A DNA stretch of 32,078 nucleotides from contig LJCW01000375.1 of the NCBI GenBank assembly GCA_001298555.1, positions 1 through 32,078 on the forward strand, given 5' to 3'. The number at the start of each line of letters is the position of its first letter. Position 1 is the stretch's first letter. A program made the position numbers and the translations under genes. This DNA comes from Actinobacteria bacterium OV450. Lineage in GTDB: Bacteria; Actinomycetota; Actinomycetes; Streptomycetales; Streptomycetaceae. Shown here one piece after another: positions 32,006 to 32,078 of the stretch. Below the pieces are notes generated by a model. The model ran no database searches. It was not told where the DNA came from and was given only the letters and a program-made list of their open reading frames with translations.

Positions 32006-32078
32006 TGATCTGACTGTCTATTTCACGCGGCTATACACATCTCCGTGTATGCGGCGTGAACTTCTCGCGGTGGACGGT
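31980..32078 (+). mobile_element. Left end of an IS3-family element
   Basis: This is the 99-bp leader side of the same IS type as at 1-1254, running from the left inverted repeat toward orfA. It contains ATACAC (32033-32038) and GTGTAT (32045-32050), a small inverted repeat probably in the transcript leader. The window ends before the transposase start. The last bases would join naturally to the first bases of the window (GGAAAGGGA ribosome-binding site, then orfA). Confidence 0.87.

Overview
The window is high-GC actinobacterial DNA, most likely from Streptomyces or a close relative. This follows from the strong G/C preference at third codon positions, frequent GTG starts, a LysM/BTAD fusion protein, a replication-relaxation family protein, and actinobacterial Tad-type and T4SS-type membrane genes. 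It looks like part of a conjugative plasmid or integrative conjugative element that carries the decayed remains of a type I-E CRISPR-Cas locus.

Layout, left to right. (1) 1-1254: an IS3-family element without its left end (orfA, orfB, right inverted repeat). (2) 1254-5671: a type I-E locus on the + strand: the last ~41 codons of cse2 abutting the IS, then cas7e, cas5e, a frameshifted cas6e, a frameshifted cas1e, cas2e, and a two-spacer CRISPR whose third repeat is cut short. No cas3 or cse1 is present. (3) 5710-10258: a replication/control-like region. It holds a minus-strand winged-helix protein with a 24-bp-periodic palindrome array inside its gene, a short HTH protein, about 450 bp containing 17 TGACCG motifs, a possible istB remnant, two small plus-strand genes and a strong convergent terminator. 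(4) 10342-21700: one long minus-strand cluster of twelve tightly spaced, mostly overlapping genes: lipoprotein, secreted protein, CpaB-like SAF protein, TadZ-like, TadA/CpaF, TadB, TadC, a pilin-like peptide, three TadE/F/G-like proteins, and a 1079-residue LysM/BTAD membrane protein. (5) 21701-22184: a non-coding spacer with a perfect 28-bp palindrome, a second inverted repeat, and an inverted copy of a 22-bp stretch from the TGACCG region. (6) 22185-31979: a second minus-strand cluster, T4SS-like: VirB4-like ATPase (broken by an IS), a small exported protein, a TrbL/VirB6-like membrane protein, a transglycosylase/NlpC-P60 wall hydrolase, a VirB8-like or accessory membrane protein, a VirD4/TraD-like ATPase, and a replication-relaxation protein. 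(7) 31980-32078: the left end of the same kind of IS.

How the parts fit. Clusters 6 and 4 point the same way and together look like a cell-to-cell DNA transfer apparatus (ATPases, channel, wall-opening enzyme, relaxase-like protein) next to a Tad-like pilus assembly module. Region 3 supplies candidate replication and control sites, one of which recurs between the two clusters. The CRISPR-Cas part looks passive and broken.

The two ends of the window carry the two ends of one IS type. Joining end to start would give one IS of about 1353 bp, so the window is either a circle cut inside its IS or a contig bounded by two IS copies. No biochemical function was tested; all product names come from motifs and gene order.
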